From BOKV01 sp049289295 (GTDB lineage: Bacteria; Pseudomonadota; Alphaproteobacteria; Rhizobiales; Rhizobiaceae): a stretch of DNA of 64,000 nucleotides. Position numbers and translations under genes: made by a program. Of this stretch, positions 8,077 through 17,900 are shown piece by piece. Numbering within the stretch: position 1 is the stretch's first letter; every line of letters starts with the position of its first letter. The notes below the pieces were generated by a model. It ran no database searches. It was not told the origin of the DNA and was given only the letters and a program-made list of their open reading frames with translations. Where the stretch lies: positions 248,001-312,000 of the forward strand of contig JBATLL010000041.1 of assembly GCA_049289295.1 (NCBI GenBank), given 5' to 3'.

Positions 8077-10146
8077 ATGAGCAACGTGGTCAGGACTGAA
8101 GTCGACGGCAATATCGGATTGATCCTCGTGAACAATCCACCGGTCAATGCGCTGGGAACGGCGGTTCGCGCCGGTCTGAAAGCGGGCATCGGCGAACTCA
8201 ATGAAAATGGCGACGTCGCTGCGATTGTGATCCATTGCGAAGGACGCACCTTTTTTGCAGGCGCAGATATCCGCGAGTTCAACCGGCCACCTGAAGTACC
8301 CTATCTGCCCGATGTCATCGACATCATCGAGGCTTCCCCAAAGCCGGTGGTTGCAGCGGTGCATGGCACTGCACTTGGCGGAGGCATGGAAGTGGCACTT
8401 GGTTGCCATTTCCGCGTTGCAACGCCCACGGCCAGACTTGGTCTGCCTGAAGTGAAGCTGGGCCTGCTGCCGGGTGCAGGCGGCACCCAGCGCCTGCCGC
8501 GCCTCACCGGTCCGATCAGGGCTATGGAAATGATTGTATCAGGCGACATGGTTGGTGCGCGCGATGGAGTGGCGCTGGGCATGCTTGATCGCATCGCGGA
8601 GAATGACATTCGCGAGGCAGCCATTTCATTCGCCCGCGAAGTTGTCGAGGCGGGCCAACCTGTGCGGCGCATAAGCCGCGAACGCGCCCATCTCGATGAT
8701 GTGACACTGGAAGACTTTGATGAAGCTGCTGCCGGTGTGCTGTCGCGCAAGCGCGGTCTCGATGCGCCAAGGGCATGTGTGCAGTCGGTTCGCAATGCCA
8801 TGACCATGCCCTATGCGGAGGCATTGCGGGAAGAGCGGGCCTTGTTCATGGGCCTCAAATCCGGGACGCAGTCGGCAGCGCAACGCCACATGTTCTTTGC
8901 CGAACGCCTGGCGCTCAAGATCGACGACATGCCCGAAGGCGTCAGGGGGAACCCGGTCAACGCCGTGGCGGTTCTGGGCGCGGGAACGATGGGCGGAGGC
9001 ATCGCGATGAATTTCGCCAACCTCTCCATTCCCGTCACGATCATCGATCCGTCACCCGAAGCCCTTGAGCGGGGCATGGGCGTCATTCGCAAGAATTATG
9101 AACGTTCTGCAGCGCGGTCGGGCATGGGTGCGGAATGGGTTGAAAAACGAATGGGCAGCATCCGCCCTGCGACAGACATGGCGGAAGCTGCATCAAGCGA
9201 TCTGGTGATCGAGGCTGTGTTCGAGGACATGGCACTCAAGAAGGAGATATTCTCCCGCCTTGATACGGTCACGCGGCCAGACACGATCCTGGCGACAAAC
9301 ACTTCCACGCTGGATGTGAACGCCATTGCCTCTGCCACCAGCCGGCCCGAAAAGGTCGTTGGCATGCATTTCTTTTCACCGGCCAATGTGATGCGCCTTC
9401 TCGAAGTGGTCCGAGCGGAAAAAACGGATTTCCAGACATTGGCGACGGCAATCGCTGTTGGCCAGAAAATCGGCAAGGTGCCGGTGACTGTCGGCGTATG
9501 CCATGGCTTCGTCGGCAATCGCATGCTTTACGCGCGCGGCGGCCAGGTTGAAAGGTTGCTCGTCGAAGGTGCTTCGCCGAAAGAAATCGACAAGGCACTG
9601 ACGGATTTCGGCTTCCCGATGGGACCCTGCGCGATGGGGGATCTTGCCGGTCTTGATGTCGGCTGGCGCGGTCGCAAGCAGGCTGGCCGTGTGTCGCCGG
9701 TTGCCGATGCCATTTGCGAGATGGGGCGTTTCGGCCAGAAGACGGGCAAGGGTTACTATATATATGCCGAAGGTTCGCGGCGTGGTGAGCCTGATCCCGA
9801 AATCGACGCGCTGATCGGGCGGATCGCTGCAGGGATGGGCATCACGCGACGCGCCATCTCCCAGGAAGAGATCCTGGAGCGCCTGCTGTTTCCGATGATC
9901 AATGAGGGCGCGAAAATCCTCGACGAAGGCATAGCGTCACGTGCCAGCGACATCGATGTCGTGTGGGTCTATGGCTATGGCTGGCCGGTACAGCATGGCG
10001 GGCCAATGTTCCATGCCGACGTGCTTGGGGCGGCTCATGTGTGTGAAAGCCTTGAGCGCTACGCGCGCAATACCGGGGATTCCAGCCTGATGCCGTGTCA
10101 AAAATTGCGTGACGTTGCGCAAAGTGGGGGCAAGTTCACCTCCTGA
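8077..10146 (+). CDS. Bifunctional enoyl-CoA hydratase / 3-hydroxyacyl-CoA dehydrogenase
   Basis: A 689-residue FadB/FadJ-like multifunctional enzyme. The crotonase domain fills about residues 1-190, with HCEGRTFFAGADIREF and a GTALGGGMEVALGC oxyanion loop. The dehydrogenase follows from about residue 293 with Rossmann motif VAVLGAGTMGGGIAMNFA and the HAD signature MHFFSPANVMRLLEVVR. It hydrates enoyl-CoA and oxidises the 3-hydroxyacyl-CoA with NAD. Near the box genes it may act in the dehydroadipyl-CoA lower pathway, which is inference. The ATG at 8077 has GAGG seven bases upstream; a GTG at 8065 is the only other candidate. Confidence 0.92.
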   Translation: MSNVVRTEVDGNIGLILVNNPPVNALGTAVRAGLKAGIGELNENGDVAAIVIHCEGRTFFAGADIREFNRPPEVPYLPDVIDIIEASPKPVVAAVHGTALGGGMEVALGCHFRVATPTARLGLPEVKLGLLPGAGGTQRLPRLTGPIRAMEMIVSGDMVGARDGVALGMLDRIAENDIREAAISFAREVVEAGQPVRRISRERAHLDDVTLEDFDEAAAGVLSRKRGLDAPRACVQSVRNAMTMPYAEALREERALFMGLKSGTQSAAQRHMFFAERLALKIDDMPEGVRGNPVNAVAVLGAGTMGGGIAMNFANLSIPVTIIDPSPEALERGMGVIRKNYERSAARSGMGAEWVEKRMGSIRPATDMAEAASSDLVIEAVFEDMALKKEIFSRLDTVTRPDTILATNTSTLDVNAIASATSRPEKVVGMHFFSPANVMRLLEVVRAEKTDFQTLATAIAVGQKIGKVPVTVGVCHGFVGNRMLYARGGQVERLLVEGASPKEIDKALTDFGFPMGPCAMGDLAGLDVGWRGRKQAGRVSPVADAICEMGRFGQKTGKGYYIYAEGSRRGEPDPEIDALIGRIAAGMGITRRAISQEEILERLLFPMINEGAKILDEGIASRASDIDVVWVYGYGWPVQHGGPMFHADVLGAAHVCESLERYARNTGDSSLMPCQKLRDVAQSGGKFTS

Positions 10147-10196
10147 TCGAACCAGGAAACCGAAAAACCCTCAACAGAAAGATTCCTGTTTTTAAA

Positions 10197-10258
10197 TTGA
10201 CACAATTGGGATCGAGGGTCTGAATCAATCAGGGGCGCAATCTGTTTGGAGGGAACCA
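10197..10258 (+). promoter_or_regulatory. Leader of the alpha-2-macroglobulin gene
   Basis: A perfect TTGACA (10197-10202) lies about 60 bases before the start, with only a weak -10 (around TGAATC, 10221-10226) at a suitable distance. A strong GGAGGGAACC ribosome site precedes the ATG at 10259. The promoter call is tentative. Confidence 0.3.
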
Positions 10259-13200
10259 ATGCGGTTGGCATTTGGCGCTGTTTTCCTGTTTCTGTCGGCT
10301 TTTTCCATTTCTACACTGCAAGCGTCTGCACAGCAGATGGATCGCCAGATCGAAGTCACCCAGGATTCCGACTATTTCGGCTTTGACCTGCAAACCGAAA
10401 AGGATGTCACCCTCGAACAGTGCAAGGCGTCGTGTATCGATGACCCGTCCTGCCGCGCTTTCACCTACAATACCAAGGCTAGCTGGTGTTTCCTGAAGAG
10501 CGATTTCGACAAGATCGGTCCTTTCCAGGGGGCCGTTGCCGGCAAGATCATTGAAGTGGCCAGCGAACCGGACCTCGGAGCGCCGCCTGCGCTCGATTTC
10601 GTCCCTTCCGGCACACTCGACGAAGCCAAGCGATTCAGCGGCAAGGCCTTTTCCGGCAAGAAGGAATCCCTCGGCAGCGCCAGCGAGATGCTCGACATCG
10701 CCAAGGCCGAACTGGCTGGAAACCGGACTATCGAAGCGGCACGTGCTTTTGCGGAAGCCGTGCGGGCCGAGCCTGAAAACATGGACACCTATCTGCAGTT
10801 CTCGAGACTTGCGAGCGGATGGCTGCAGACCACCGGCAGTTATAACTATCGCATGCAGGAACTTTCCACCGCTTCAGCGATTGCCGCCTATGGCTTGTCC
10901 CGCACGGCCTCGAAAAGGGCGGAGGCCCTTGCTGTGCTGGCAATGGCGCTCGAACAGCGCTCGCTTTATCGCCCTGCACTCGAAGCCTACAAGAAGAGCC
11001 TGGAACTAGTCAGTTCGCCACAGGTATCGCGCGAGTTTGCTGATCTGCGGGCGCGTAAGGGATTCCGCGTCACCGGCAACAGTGTCGACGCGGATACACC
11101 GACGCCCAGAATCTGCGTGCAACTGTCGGAAGAACTGGTCAAGACAGGTATAGACTATTCAAGCTATGTCACGGTCAGCGGAAAAGAATCGGGCGCGATC
11201 GAGGCGTCTGGCAGCCAGATTTGTGCTGAAGGGCTGGAACACGGCCAGAATTACCGGGTAACGCTGCGCGCCGGCCTTCCGTCCATCGTTGGCGAACAGC
11301 TGCAGGAACCGGTTGTCGTCAATTCCTACATTCGCGACCGGGCTGCGGCGGTTCGGTTCACCGGTGAGAATTTCGTACTGCCGGTCTCCGCGCGGCGCGG
11401 CATTCCGATTGTCGGGATCAATGCAACAACAGCTGACCTCCAGCTTTACCGTGTGGGCGACCGCTCGCTTGCCGCGCTGCTCACCGGATCGCAATTCCTG
11501 ACGCAGCTGGAAGGCTATTCGATCGAGCGTATCGCTGACGAACTTGGCGCGCCGGTCTGGAAAGGTTCGATCGATCTGCAAAGCGAACACAACAAGGAAG
11601 CAATTACCAGCTTTCCGGTTGACGAGGCGCTGCCCAATCGCGAACCGGGCATCTATGTGCTGACCGCCACGGTTCCCGAAGCGCATCAGGAAAGCTGGGA
11701 ACAGCTGGCGACACAGTGGTTCCTCGTTTCCGATATCGGCCTGTCGACCTATGCGGGCACGGATGGATTGTCGGTGTTTGCACGTTCGCTGGATTCGGCA
11801 AAGCCGATGGCTGGCGTCGAAGTGACGCTGCTTGCCCGCAACAATGAAATCCTTGGCACGGCCACGACAGACGATGAAGGCAAGGCCGTCCTGTCGCCAG
11901 GCCTGATGCGCGGTACAGCCGGGCAGGCACCAGCCGTGCTGACCGCACGAAATGGTGACGCGGGAGAAGGCGATTTCGTCTTCCTTGACATGAGCAAGGC
12001 GGGGTTCGATCTTTCTGACCGTGGCGTGACCGGGCGTGAGACGCCCGGACCGCTTGACGTCTACACCTATCTCGAGCGCGGCATCTATCGCCCCGGCGAG
12101 AGCGTTCATGCGGTTTCGCTTGTGCGCGATTCAGGTGCCAATGCTTCTGCCGATATCCCACTCACGGTGATCTTCAGGCGGCCTGACGGTGTCGAGGCGC
12201 TGCGCAGCGTTTCCAGTACGGCTTCGCTTTCTGGTCATGAAAGCTCGATAGACCTGCAGGACAATGCCATGCCCGGCGTGTGGCGTGTGCAGGTTCACAG
12301 CGATCCCGATAGCGAGCCCTTGAGCGATCTGCCGTTCCTGGTGGAAGATTTCATTCCGGACCGCACCGAGTTCGACCTCTCCAGCACTGATGCGGCCATC
12401 TCGCTGACAAAACCGGCGGCGATCAGCCTTTTGGGGCGCTATCTGTATGGTGCACCTGCCGCTGGCCTGGCGGTAGAGGGAGAAATCCGGCTGAAGCCGG
12501 TTCGCGAGCTCTCGGCCCTGCCAGGCTATGAATTCGGCCTTTCGGATGAGGATGATCAGGGCTCCGAAAGCATTCAGCTTTCCGATCTCGATCCGACCGA
12601 CGAAGACGGCAAGGCCAGCTTCGAAGCTGCGATCGGGCAGTTGCCGTCCACGACGCGGCCGCTTGTTGCTGATCTCATCGTGCGCATGCGCGAAGATGGC
12701 GGCAGGGCGGTGGAGCGCAGTCTCACTCTGCCGGTGATCAGGGATGGCCTGCTCATCGGTGTCAAGCCGGAGTTCGAGGATCATACCGTTGGCGAGAACA
12801 GCACGGCGAACTTCAGGATCATTGCCGTTGACGGTCAGGGACAGCCAGCGGAGATCAAGGGTTTGCGCTGGACGCTGAGCCGGATTGAACGCAATTATCA
12901 ATGGTACCGGGACGGCAGCTACTGGCGCTACGAGCCGGTGGAAATCCCGCAACTCGTGGGCGACGGAACACTTGATGCCCTGAAGGGTGAAACTGCAGCA
13001 CTTTCCCAGGCAGTGGGTTGGGGCCGTTATCGTCTCGATGTGGAAAGCCCGGATGCCGACGGGCCAGCCAGCTCGGTTGAATTCGAAGCGGGCTGGTATG
13101 TCGATGCATCGACCACGGAAACACCCGATGCACTCGAAATCGCGCTCGATGCAAAGGAATATGGACCCGGCGACACGGCGCACTTGCGGGTCAATGCACG

Positions 13201-15733
13201 CCATTCCGGTGAGTTGCTCATCACAGTGGGTGCGGACCGCCTGCTTTCGACCATGAACATTTCCGTTGCGGAAGGCGGATCGGAAATCGATATTCCGGTT
13301 GGCGAAGACTGGGGCGGTGGCGCCTATGTCACTGCAACGCTTTACCGTGCGGGTTCTGACGCGGATTCGCGGCTGCCGCACCGCTCGATTGGTACGACCT
13401 GGCTTGCAGTTTCGCCACGCGAAAGAGCATTGTCGGTTTCGCTTGATCTGCCTGAAAAGGTCCAGCCCAACAGCGTGCTCACCATTCCTGTTTCGGTAGT
13501 CGGTTCGGGCAGTGACGAAGCCTATGTCACGATTGCTGCGGTCGATGTCGGCATTCTCAACCTGACACGGTTCACCCCGCCCGATCCGGTTTCGCACTAT
13601 TTTGGCCAGCGCAAGCTCGGGCTCGAGATCAGGGACATTTATGGAAAGCTGATCGATGGTTCGCTCGGAGCCTTCGGCAAACTGCGCACGGGCGGCGATG
13701 CACCCGCACTTTCGGCACAGGGAAACCCACCGACCGAAAAGCTGCTGTCGCTGTTTTCGGGCATCGTCAAGCTCGATTCCAACGGGCAGGGTTTGGTCGG
13801 CTTCGAACTTCCCCAGTTCAACGGCACTGCCAGGGTCATGGCTGTGGCATGGTCGAAGGCTGGCGTTGGTGCTGCCAACAAGGATGTCATCATACGTGAT
13901 CCGGTTGTGCTGTCTGCAAGCCTGCCACGGATACTGGCGCCAGGAGACAAGGCGCAGTCGATTGTTGAAATCCACAATACGGACGGACCGGCAGGGACCT
14001 ACAGTCTCGAACTCGCCGGCACCGACCTTGTCAGCGCAGAGCTGGGTACGCAGTCGCTGTCGCTTGCCAGCGGTGAGCGCAAGGTGATCGAACTGCCGCT
14101 CCAGGCCATCAAGTCTGGAACCGGCGAACTGACATTCATGATCGCGCTTGATGGCACGCCAGTGTCGACTGTCGCGCGCGTCGTGCAAGTGCGTCCGGCA
14201 ACCCTGCCGATCTCGACACGGATGGAGTTTCCGCTCGCTGCCAATGGCGGCACGGTGCTTATCGACAACGAGCTGCTGGCACAAAGTGTACCGGAAGGCG
14301 CGCGTGTGTCGGTCAATGTGTCCAGTCGTGCTGCCTTCGATGTGCCGGGTCTTCTGGCAAGGCTCGATCGCTACCCGTACGGGTGTGCGGAACAGACGAC
14401 GAGCAGGGCGATGCCGCTGCTTTATCTGTCCGAATTCCAGGAACCGGGCTTGCGCGATGGCAGCGAGGAAATCGCAAAGCGCATCAACGGCGCGATCCAG
14501 CGGGTGCTGTCCTACCAGTCCTCCAGCGGCAGCTTCGGCCTCTGGGGGCCAGGCAGTGGCGATCTGTGGCTTGATTCCTATGTCAGCGATTTCCTGACGC
14601 GGGCAGTCGAGAAGGGATATGAGGTTCCAGAACAGGCCCTGAGGCTGGCACTTTCCAATCTGCAGAACACGCTCTCCTATACCGACGATCTGCAGGACAG
14701 CGGCAATGAAATCGCCTATGCGCTCTATGTGCTGGCGCGCAATCGTCGAGCCTCGCTCAACGACCTGCGCTATTATGCCGACACGCGGATCGATGAGTTC
14801 AGGTCACCCCTGGCACGTTCGCACATTGCCGCTGCCCTATCCCTCTACAACGAGCTTGAAAGGGCAAACCGCGTCTATTCCTCCGCGCTGGCCTTCGCAC
14901 GCAGTCCGGACTCGCGCGATCTGTCGCGATCCGATTACGGCTCGGCACTGCGCGATGGTGCCGCGATGGTGGCGCTTGCTTCCGAGATGCGTCCGATCCA
15001 GCCGCAGCTGGAAGACATGATGGATCTGGTTGCGTCCGAAGTCGGCAGCCGCACCTACACTTCCACACAGGAAGATGCGTGGCTGCTGCTCGCGGCACGG
15101 GCAATCCAGGAGCGCAACAAGGCCATTCGACTGGACGTCAATGGCAGTAGCCATGCTGGCGCCTATGCGAACCAGTTGGACGGCACCGAACTGGCAAACG
15201 AAAGTGTGAGCATTGCCAATCGCACGACAGACGCGCTCACGGCAGTGGTCACGACAATCGCCTCGCCGCTTGACCCATTGCCAGCGGGCGGGGACGGCTT
15301 CGAAATCAACCGCAAGTTCTACAATCTCGACGGCTCTGACGCCGACATGAATTCGGTGCGCCAGAACGATCGTTATGTGGTTGTCATCGAAGTTTCGGAA
15401 CTCAATGGCTGGAATTCGCGCGTTCTCATTTCCGATCTGCTCGCTGGCGGATTCGAGATCGACAATCCGCGACTGGTCAAGAGTGCGGAGCTTGAAGGTT
15501 TCGACTGGCTGGGTGAAGTGGAAACGGCCCATTCGGAATTCCGTGACGACCGGTTTGTTGCTGCATTTGATCGCACCGGCAACAGCGAGCGGACATTCTC
15601 GGTGGCCTATGTCGTGCGCGCTGTGACGCCAGGGGTCTATTCCCTGCCAGCAGCGAGCGTGGAAGACATGTATCGTCCGCAATATTCGGCCCGCACGGCA
15701 ACCGGCTTCTTGGAGATCGGCAAGGCGGAATAG
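10259..15733 (+). CDS. Alpha-2-macroglobulin family protein with N-terminal PAN/Apple domain
   Basis: A 1824-residue exported bacterial alpha-2-macroglobulin, a periplasmic protease trap. A signal peptide (about 1-24) has no lipobox cysteine, unlike E. coli YfhM. A PAN/Apple-type cysteine-rich domain follows (about 25-100: QCKASCIDDPSCRAF). Next come macroglobulin beta-domains, with an ERGIYRPGE segment (about residue 605) typical of the family. The thioester motif CAEQ is intact at 1376-1379 (YPYGCAEQTTSRA). An all-alpha thioester domain and receptor-like domain complete it. It is 15 bases upstream of pbpC, the conserved partner thought to help repair peptidoglycan after attack. Confidence 0.93.
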   Translation: MRLAFGAVFLFLSAFSISTLQASAQQMDRQIEVTQDSDYFGFDLQTEKDVTLEQCKASCIDDPSCRAFTYNTKASWCFLKSDFDKIGPFQGAVAGKIIEVASEPDLGAPPALDFVPSGTLDEAKRFSGKAFSGKKESLGSASEMLDIAKAELAGNRTIEAARAFAEAVRAEPENMDTYLQFSRLASGWLQTTGSYNYRMQELSTASAIAAYGLSRTASKRAEALAVLAMALEQRSLYRPALEAYKKSLELVSSPQVSREFADLRARKGFRVTGNSVDADTPTPRICVQLSEELVKTGIDYSSYVTVSGKESGAIEASGSQICAEGLEHGQNYRVTLRAGLPSIVGEQLQEPVVVNSYIRDRAAAVRFTGENFVLPVSARRGIPIVGINATTADLQLYRVGDRSLAALLTGSQFLTQLEGYSIERIADELGAPVWKGSIDLQSEHNKEAITSFPVDEALPNREPGIYVLTATVPEAHQESWEQLATQWFLVSDIGLSTYAGTDGLSVFARSLDSAKPMAGVEVTLLARNNEILGTATTDDEGKAVLSPGLMRGTAGQAPAVLTARNGDAGEGDFVFLDMSKAGFDLSDRGVTGRETPGPLDVYTYLERGIYRPGESVHAVSLVRDSGANASADIPLTVIFRRPDGVEALRSVSSTASLSGHESSIDLQDNAMPGVWRVQVHSDPDSEPLSDLPFLVEDFIPDRTEFDLSSTDAAISLTKPAAISLLGRYLYGAPAAGLAVEGEIRLKPVRELSALPGYEFGLSDEDDQGSESIQLSDLDPTDEDGKASFEAAIGQLPSTTRPLVADLIVRMREDGGRAVERSLTLPVIRDGLLIGVKPEFEDHTVGENSTANFRIIAVDGQGQPAEIKGLRWTLSRIERNYQWYRDGSYWRYEPVEIPQLVGDGTLDALKGETAALSQAVGWGRYRLDVESPDADGPASSVEFEAGWYVDASTTETPDALEIALDAKEYGPGDTAHLRVNARHSGELLITVGADRLLSTMNISVAEGGSEIDIPVGEDWGGGAYVTATLYRAGSDADSRLPHRSIGTTWLAVSPRERALSVSLDLPEKVQPNSVLTIPVSVVGSGSDEAYVTIAAVDVGILNLTRFTPPDPVSHYFGQRKLGLEIRDIYGKLIDGSLGAFGKLRTGGDAPALSAQGNPPTEKLLSLFSGIVKLDSNGQGLVGFELPQFNGTARVMAVAWSKAGVGAANKDVIIRDPVVLSASLPRILAPGDKAQSIVEIHNTDGPAGTYSLELAGTDLVSAELGTQSLSLASGERKVIELPLQAIKSGTGELTFMIALDGTPVSTVARVVQVRPATLPISTRMEFPLAANGGTVLIDNELLAQSVPEGARVSVNVSSRAAFDVPGLLARLDRYPYGCAEQTTSRAMPLLYLSEFQEPGLRDGSEEIAKRINGAIQRVLSYQSSSGSFGLWGPGSGDLWLDSYVSDFLTRAVEKGYEVPEQALRLALSNLQNTLSYTDDLQDSGNEIAYALYVLARNRRASLNDLRYYADTRIDEFRSPLARSHIAAALSLYNELERANRVYSSALAFARSPDSRDLSRSDYGSALRDGAAMVALASEMRPIQPQLEDMMDLVASEVGSRTYTSTQEDAWLLLAARAIQERNKAIRLDVNGSSHAGAYANQLDGTELANESVSIANRTTDALTAVVTTIASPLDPLPAGGDGFEINRKFYNLDGSDADMNSVRQNDRYVVVIEVSELNGWNSRVLISDLLAGGFEIDNPRLVKSAELEGFDWLGEVETAHSEFRDDRFVAAFDRTGNSERTFSVAYVVRAVTPGVYSLPAASVEDMYRPQYSARTATGFLEIGKAE

Positions 15734-15748
15734 GGGCGGAACAAGCCA

Positions 15749-17878
15749 GTGTCGAGCGAACAAGTGTCGAGCCAAAGGACCAGTCGTTCGGTCCTGAAGA
15801 CAGCCGCCAGGGCGGGCCTCGCCCTGTTCCTGACGGTTGTTGTCGCTTGTGCAGCAGCGCTTTGGGCCGACAGCGCCTTTCCGCCGCCCTTGCCCGATGG
15901 CAAGAGGCTGTCGACAGAAGTTGTTGATCGCGATGGCAGGCTCTTGCGGGTGTTTGCGAATTCGGAAGGCAGGTGGCGACTTGCAGCCGATTCCGACAAG
16001 GTCGATCCGGCCTATGTGGCGATGTTGATTGCCTATGAGGACAAGCGTTTCCATTCTCATCATGGGGTCGATCCGTTTGCGCTGCTGCGCGCGGCGGGGC
16101 AGTTTGCCGTCAACGGCCGCATCGTGTCTGGCGCATCAACAATCACGATGCAGGTGGCGCGACTGCTGGAGCCCCGTGAAGAGCGGACATTGACGGCAAA
16201 GCTGCGCCAGATGGCGCGCGCAATCCAGATCGAGCGCCGGTTGAGCAAGGCGGAAATCCTTGGCCTGTACCTGACGATGGCGCCCTATGGCGGCAATATC
16301 GAAGGTGTAAGGGCCGCTGCCCTTTCATGGTTCGGAAAGGAGCCTGCTCGGCTCGCCCTGCATGAAGCAGCCCTCCTCGTTGCCCTGCCGCAATCGCCTG
16401 AAATGCGGCGACCGGACAGGAACCGCGCGGCGGCCGCCCAAGCACGAAAACGCGTCCTTGAACGCATGGCGGATGCGGGCGTGATCCAGCGCGGCGAACT
16501 TCAACGGGTCAGCCGGTTTCCGGTTCCGCGAACCAGACGCGCAATGCCGCAATTTGCACCGCATCTTGCGCAGGCGGCACGCGATCGCAATCCGACCGCC
16601 AATCGCCATGTGACGCGGCTGGATCGGGATGTGCAGGAGCAGCTTGAAGGCGTGGCACGCGCTGCGGCGCGACGTGTTGGCGCGCGCGTGTCGGTGGCAA
16701 TCATTGCAGCGGAAATCCGCACCGGCGACATTGTGGCCAGCGTGGGTTCTGCCGACTATTTCGACAATGACCGTTTCGGCTGGATCGACATGAGCCTGGC
16801 GTTGCGGAGCCCCGGCTCTACGCTGAAGCCGTTCATTTACGGGCTTGCCATCGAGGATGGCATGGTGCTGCCGGAAACGTTGATTTCCGACAGGCCTGCC
16901 GATTTCCATGGATACAGACCGGCCAATTTCGACATGACCTATCAGGGCGACACGAGTGTGCGCCAGGCCTTGCAGATGTCGTTGAATGTTCCAGCCGTTC
17001 GCCTGCTGGATGTCACCGGGCCGCAGAGGCTGGTCTCGCGATTCAGGCGCGCAGGTGTTTTTCTGACACTGCCGCCAGGCGAACGGCCTGGCCTTTCGCT
17101 GGCACTTGGCGGGGCAGGCCTTTCCCTGCAGGATCTCGTCCAGCTATACGTCAATCTTGCTTCAACTTCCAATACGCCGCTGGCTTCAGGTGATGGAATT
17201 CGGCGCGACCCCGGAACGCTACCAGGGCAGAAGATGCTTGGTGGGGTGGCGTCCTGGCATGTCGTTGACATGCTTGCCGGCGTGGGTGAACCGATTGGTT
17301 CCAAGCCGATGGCAATCGCCTACAAGACCGGCACCAGCTACGGCTACCGTGATGCATGGGCAATTGGTTTTGACGGTGCGCATGTGATCGGGGTATGGGT
17401 TGGGCGCGCCGACAATGCGCCGGTACCCGGCATCACGGGGGGGACGATGGCAGCGCCGGTCCTGTTCGAGGCGTTTGAAAAATCCGGTTTCCAGCCTGAA
17501 CCCTTTCCCGAGGCTCCCGCGGGTGCAGTCAGGCTTTCACAGGACGACCTGCCGGTTCCGCTGCGGCGCTTCGATCCGCAACCGGGCGGACTCTATGCGG
17601 GCGGGAACGGAACGGGCTCGCGCGGCCTTCACATAGAGTTCCCAGTGGACGGCAGCGAGGTTGATGCAGGTGCTGCGGCGCAGGCGGAACCATCGCCGAT
17701 CGTCGTGAAGCTGCAGGGCGGCGTGCCGCCATTCAGGCTACTTGCAAACGGCAGACCGCAGGACAACAAGTCGCGACGCAGGCAAATGCAATGGGTGCCG
17801 GATGGCGCGGGAACCGCGCGTCTCACCGTGCTGGATGCAATTGGGCGATCGCAGAGCATTTCGGTGATCGTGCGCTAG
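15749..17878 (+). CDS. pbpC: Penicillin-binding protein 1C
   Basis: A 709-residue class A penicillin-binding protein. An N-terminal membrane anchor (about 20-42) is followed by the glycosyltransferase domain with YEDKRFHSHHGVDPFALLRA near residue 95 and a GASTITMQVAR segment. The transpeptidase domain has SxxK (SPGSTLKPF, Ser near 357) and KTGTS near residue 526. A short C-terminal BiPBP_C-type domain follows. It polymerises and crosslinks peptidoglycan at the inner membrane. The start is a GTG at 15749 following GGGGCGGA; no better ATG lies before the membrane segment. It forms a two-gene operon with the macroglobulin gene. Confidence 0.94.
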   Translation: MSSEQVSSQRTSRSVLKTAARAGLALFLTVVVACAAALWADSAFPPPLPDGKRLSTEVVDRDGRLLRVFANSEGRWRLAADSDKVDPAYVAMLIAYEDKRFHSHHGVDPFALLRAAGQFAVNGRIVSGASTITMQVARLLEPREERTLTAKLRQMARAIQIERRLSKAEILGLYLTMAPYGGNIEGVRAAALSWFGKEPARLALHEAALLVALPQSPEMRRPDRNRAAAAQARKRVLERMADAGVIQRGELQRVSRFPVPRTRRAMPQFAPHLAQAARDRNPTANRHVTRLDRDVQEQLEGVARAAARRVGARVSVAIIAAEIRTGDIVASVGSADYFDNDRFGWIDMSLALRSPGSTLKPFIYGLAIEDGMVLPETLISDRPADFHGYRPANFDMTYQGDTSVRQALQMSLNVPAVRLLDVTGPQRLVSRFRRAGVFLTLPPGERPGLSLALGGAGLSLQDLVQLYVNLASTSNTPLASGDGIRRDPGTLPGQKMLGGVASWHVVDMLAGVGEPIGSKPMAIAYKTGTSYGYRDAWAIGFDGAHVIGVWVGRADNAPVPGITGGTMAAPVLFEAFEKSGFQPEPFPEAPAGAVRLSQDDLPVPLRRFDPQPGGLYAGGNGTGSRGLHIEFPVDGSEVDAGAAAQAEPSPIVVKLQGGVPPFRLLANGRPQDNKSRRRQMQWVPDGAGTARLTVLDAIGRSQSISVIVR

Positions 17879-17900
17879 GCCTGGCAAGCCCTGGCTGTGG

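Noticed and set aside
12131..14284. 717-codon open frame on the - strand
   Set aside because: Antisense to the alpha-2-macroglobulin gene; composition is Arg- and His-rich with no family motifs.
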